Source: Clostridiaceae bacterium (GTDB taxonomy: Bacteria; Bacillota; Clostridia; Peptostreptococcales; T1SED10-28). Taken from it: a DNA stretch of 56,060 nt. Under the pieces are notes generated by a model that was not told the DNA's origin, made no database searches, and was given only the letters and a program-made list of their open reading frames with translations. The first letter of the stretch is position 1; each line of letters begins with the position of its first letter. The translations under genes and the position numbers were made by a program. This document shows positions 55,455 through 56,060 of the stretch, in pieces. The stretch lies in NCBI GenBank assembly GCA_003553525.1, contig PWEO01000089.1:1-56060 (forward strand), in the 5' to 3' direction.

Positions 55455-55991
55455 TTAATTATTAAACCATTCTATTTCACTTAGCGGCCAAACCTTGGCT
55501 AAAACTTTACCTTGGACGCAGGTGCTACAGACATAACCAAACCATCTGCTATCATTACTCGAAATACGATTGTCCCCTAATAAGTATACCTTATTTTCAG
55601 GAACAACTCCACTGCTTAAAGCACTATTTCCGACGGGATAATCTGAACAGGCAATATACTCTTCGCAGTAATCTATCCCATCAATAACTAAGCCTCCCTC
55701 TTTTAATACATACTCCTCTTTTTCCATGGCGATGACTCTTTTTACAAATTTTTGAGAGGGATCTTTGGGGGGCGTGAAAATCACTATATTCTTGTATTCT
55801 ATATTTTCTATTGCTTTTTCAGTAGTGATTACAATTACACGGTCCCCACAAGATAATGTAGGATTCATTGAATTGCCTCTTATGGCAACGATCTCGATAG
55901 GGGAATAAATCAAAAGCAGGGTTATTGTTAATATAATAACAAGAAGGACGAAAAAAATATTCTTCATCTTAAGAAGTCTATTTTTTTTCAT
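55455..55991 (-). CDS. lepB: Signal peptidase I
   Basis: The 178-residue protein has one N-terminal membrane anchor (residues 12-30), then the Ser/Lys protease core: S41 in GNSMNPTL, K84 in KFVKRVIA, and the GDNR-S-NDSR box near residue 138. It removes signal peptides from exported proteins. GGAGGGGATAGCAT precedes the ATG and overlaps the stop of the upstream partial gene, so the two are coupled. Confidence 0.92.
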   Translation of the reverse strand: MKKNRLLKMKNIFFVLLVIILTITLLLIYSPIEIVAIRGNSMNPTLSCGDRVIVITTEKAIENIEYKNIVIFTPPKDPSQKFVKRVIAMEKEEYVLKEGGLVIDGIDYCEEYIACSDYPVGNSALSSGVVPENKVYLLGDNRISSNDSRWFGYVCSTCVQGKVLAKVWPLSEIEWFNN

Positions 55992-55994
55992 ATG

Positions 55995-56060
55995 CTATCC
56001 CCTCCTTGCCGTGTCGAGAATTTCTCGGACGCTAACATTAGGTTTAATATTATTGAAGAA
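55995..56060 (-). CDS. Partial gene, last 21 codons in the window
   Basis: An open frame enters from the window edge on the minus strand and ends in NIKPNVSVREILDTARRG followed by TAG at 55997-55995. Its stop lies within the lepB ribosome site. The tail is protein-like, but too little is seen to name a family. Confidence 0.45.
   Translation of the reverse strand, partial: FFNNIKPNVSVREILDTARRG

Overview
The window is a low-GC, gene-dense chromosomal segment of an anaerobic, spore-former-type Firmicute (class Clostridia). It is most like the amino-acid-fermenting, Alkaliphilus/Natronincola/Tindallia-like lineages. The pointers are a complete selenium-dependent glycine reductase locus, a tandem glycine riboswitch, a T-box leader, a K+-dependent-type membrane pyrophosphatase, sigma-54 next to the glycolytic genes, and strong AGGAGG-type ribosome sites throughout. 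The genus is an inference; no rRNA or tRNA gene is present. Most genes lie on the minus strand, so the text below follows transcription from high to low coordinates.

Right end (56060-51282): a partial gene, signal peptidase I, queG, then tdh and kbl, which turn threonine into glycine and acetyl-CoA. A DUF503 - nth - FtsA-like - DUF2225 cluster follows (51563-47949). Next come a plus-strand perR with its own PerR-box promoter, a DUF362 ferredoxin-like protein, a plus-strand metallo-hydrolase and trmL.

Central accessory metabolism (44677-36270): a promoter, a tandem glycine riboswitch with a terminator, then grdX-trxB-trxA-grdE-grdA-grdB-grdC-grdD. grdA and grdB each contain an in-frame UGA read as selenocysteine (U44 and U350), so ordinary ORF calling breaks both genes. 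Together with tdh-kbl this gives a local route threonine -> glycine -> acetyl phosphate + ammonia, with thioredoxin as electron donor. Downstream is a purine-nucleoside-type ABC uptake system (bmpA, ATPase, two permeases), with about 750 bp of decayed DNA between the binding protein and the ATPase.

Left-central core (30602-13073): rpoN - gap - pgk - tpiA - gpmI - eno, then secG - hppA, a DUF1294 gene, the ribosome-rescue set rnr - smpB - ssrA (tmRNA), a DMT transporter, and leuS behind a T-box leader. Left end (13003-1): a frameshifted pseudogene, a CopZ_N-like protein - mobA - Asp23 cluster, a Na/Pi symporter, a HAD phosphatase, plus-strand apbE and GNAT genes, a beta-CASP metallo-hydrolase, MgtC, two unlisted small ORFs (58 and 51 codons), a chorismate mutase-shikimate kinase fusion, a divergent long glutamine synthetase, and a YtxH protein.

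I do not see a CRISPR array, prophage, intact insertion sequence or defence island. The most interesting material is the glycine regulation and selenoprotein block, an exact sigma-54 promoter consensus beside rpoN that faces antisense into the permease gene, an FtsA-like protein with a repeated C-terminal motif, the small ORFs, and the two decayed loci.
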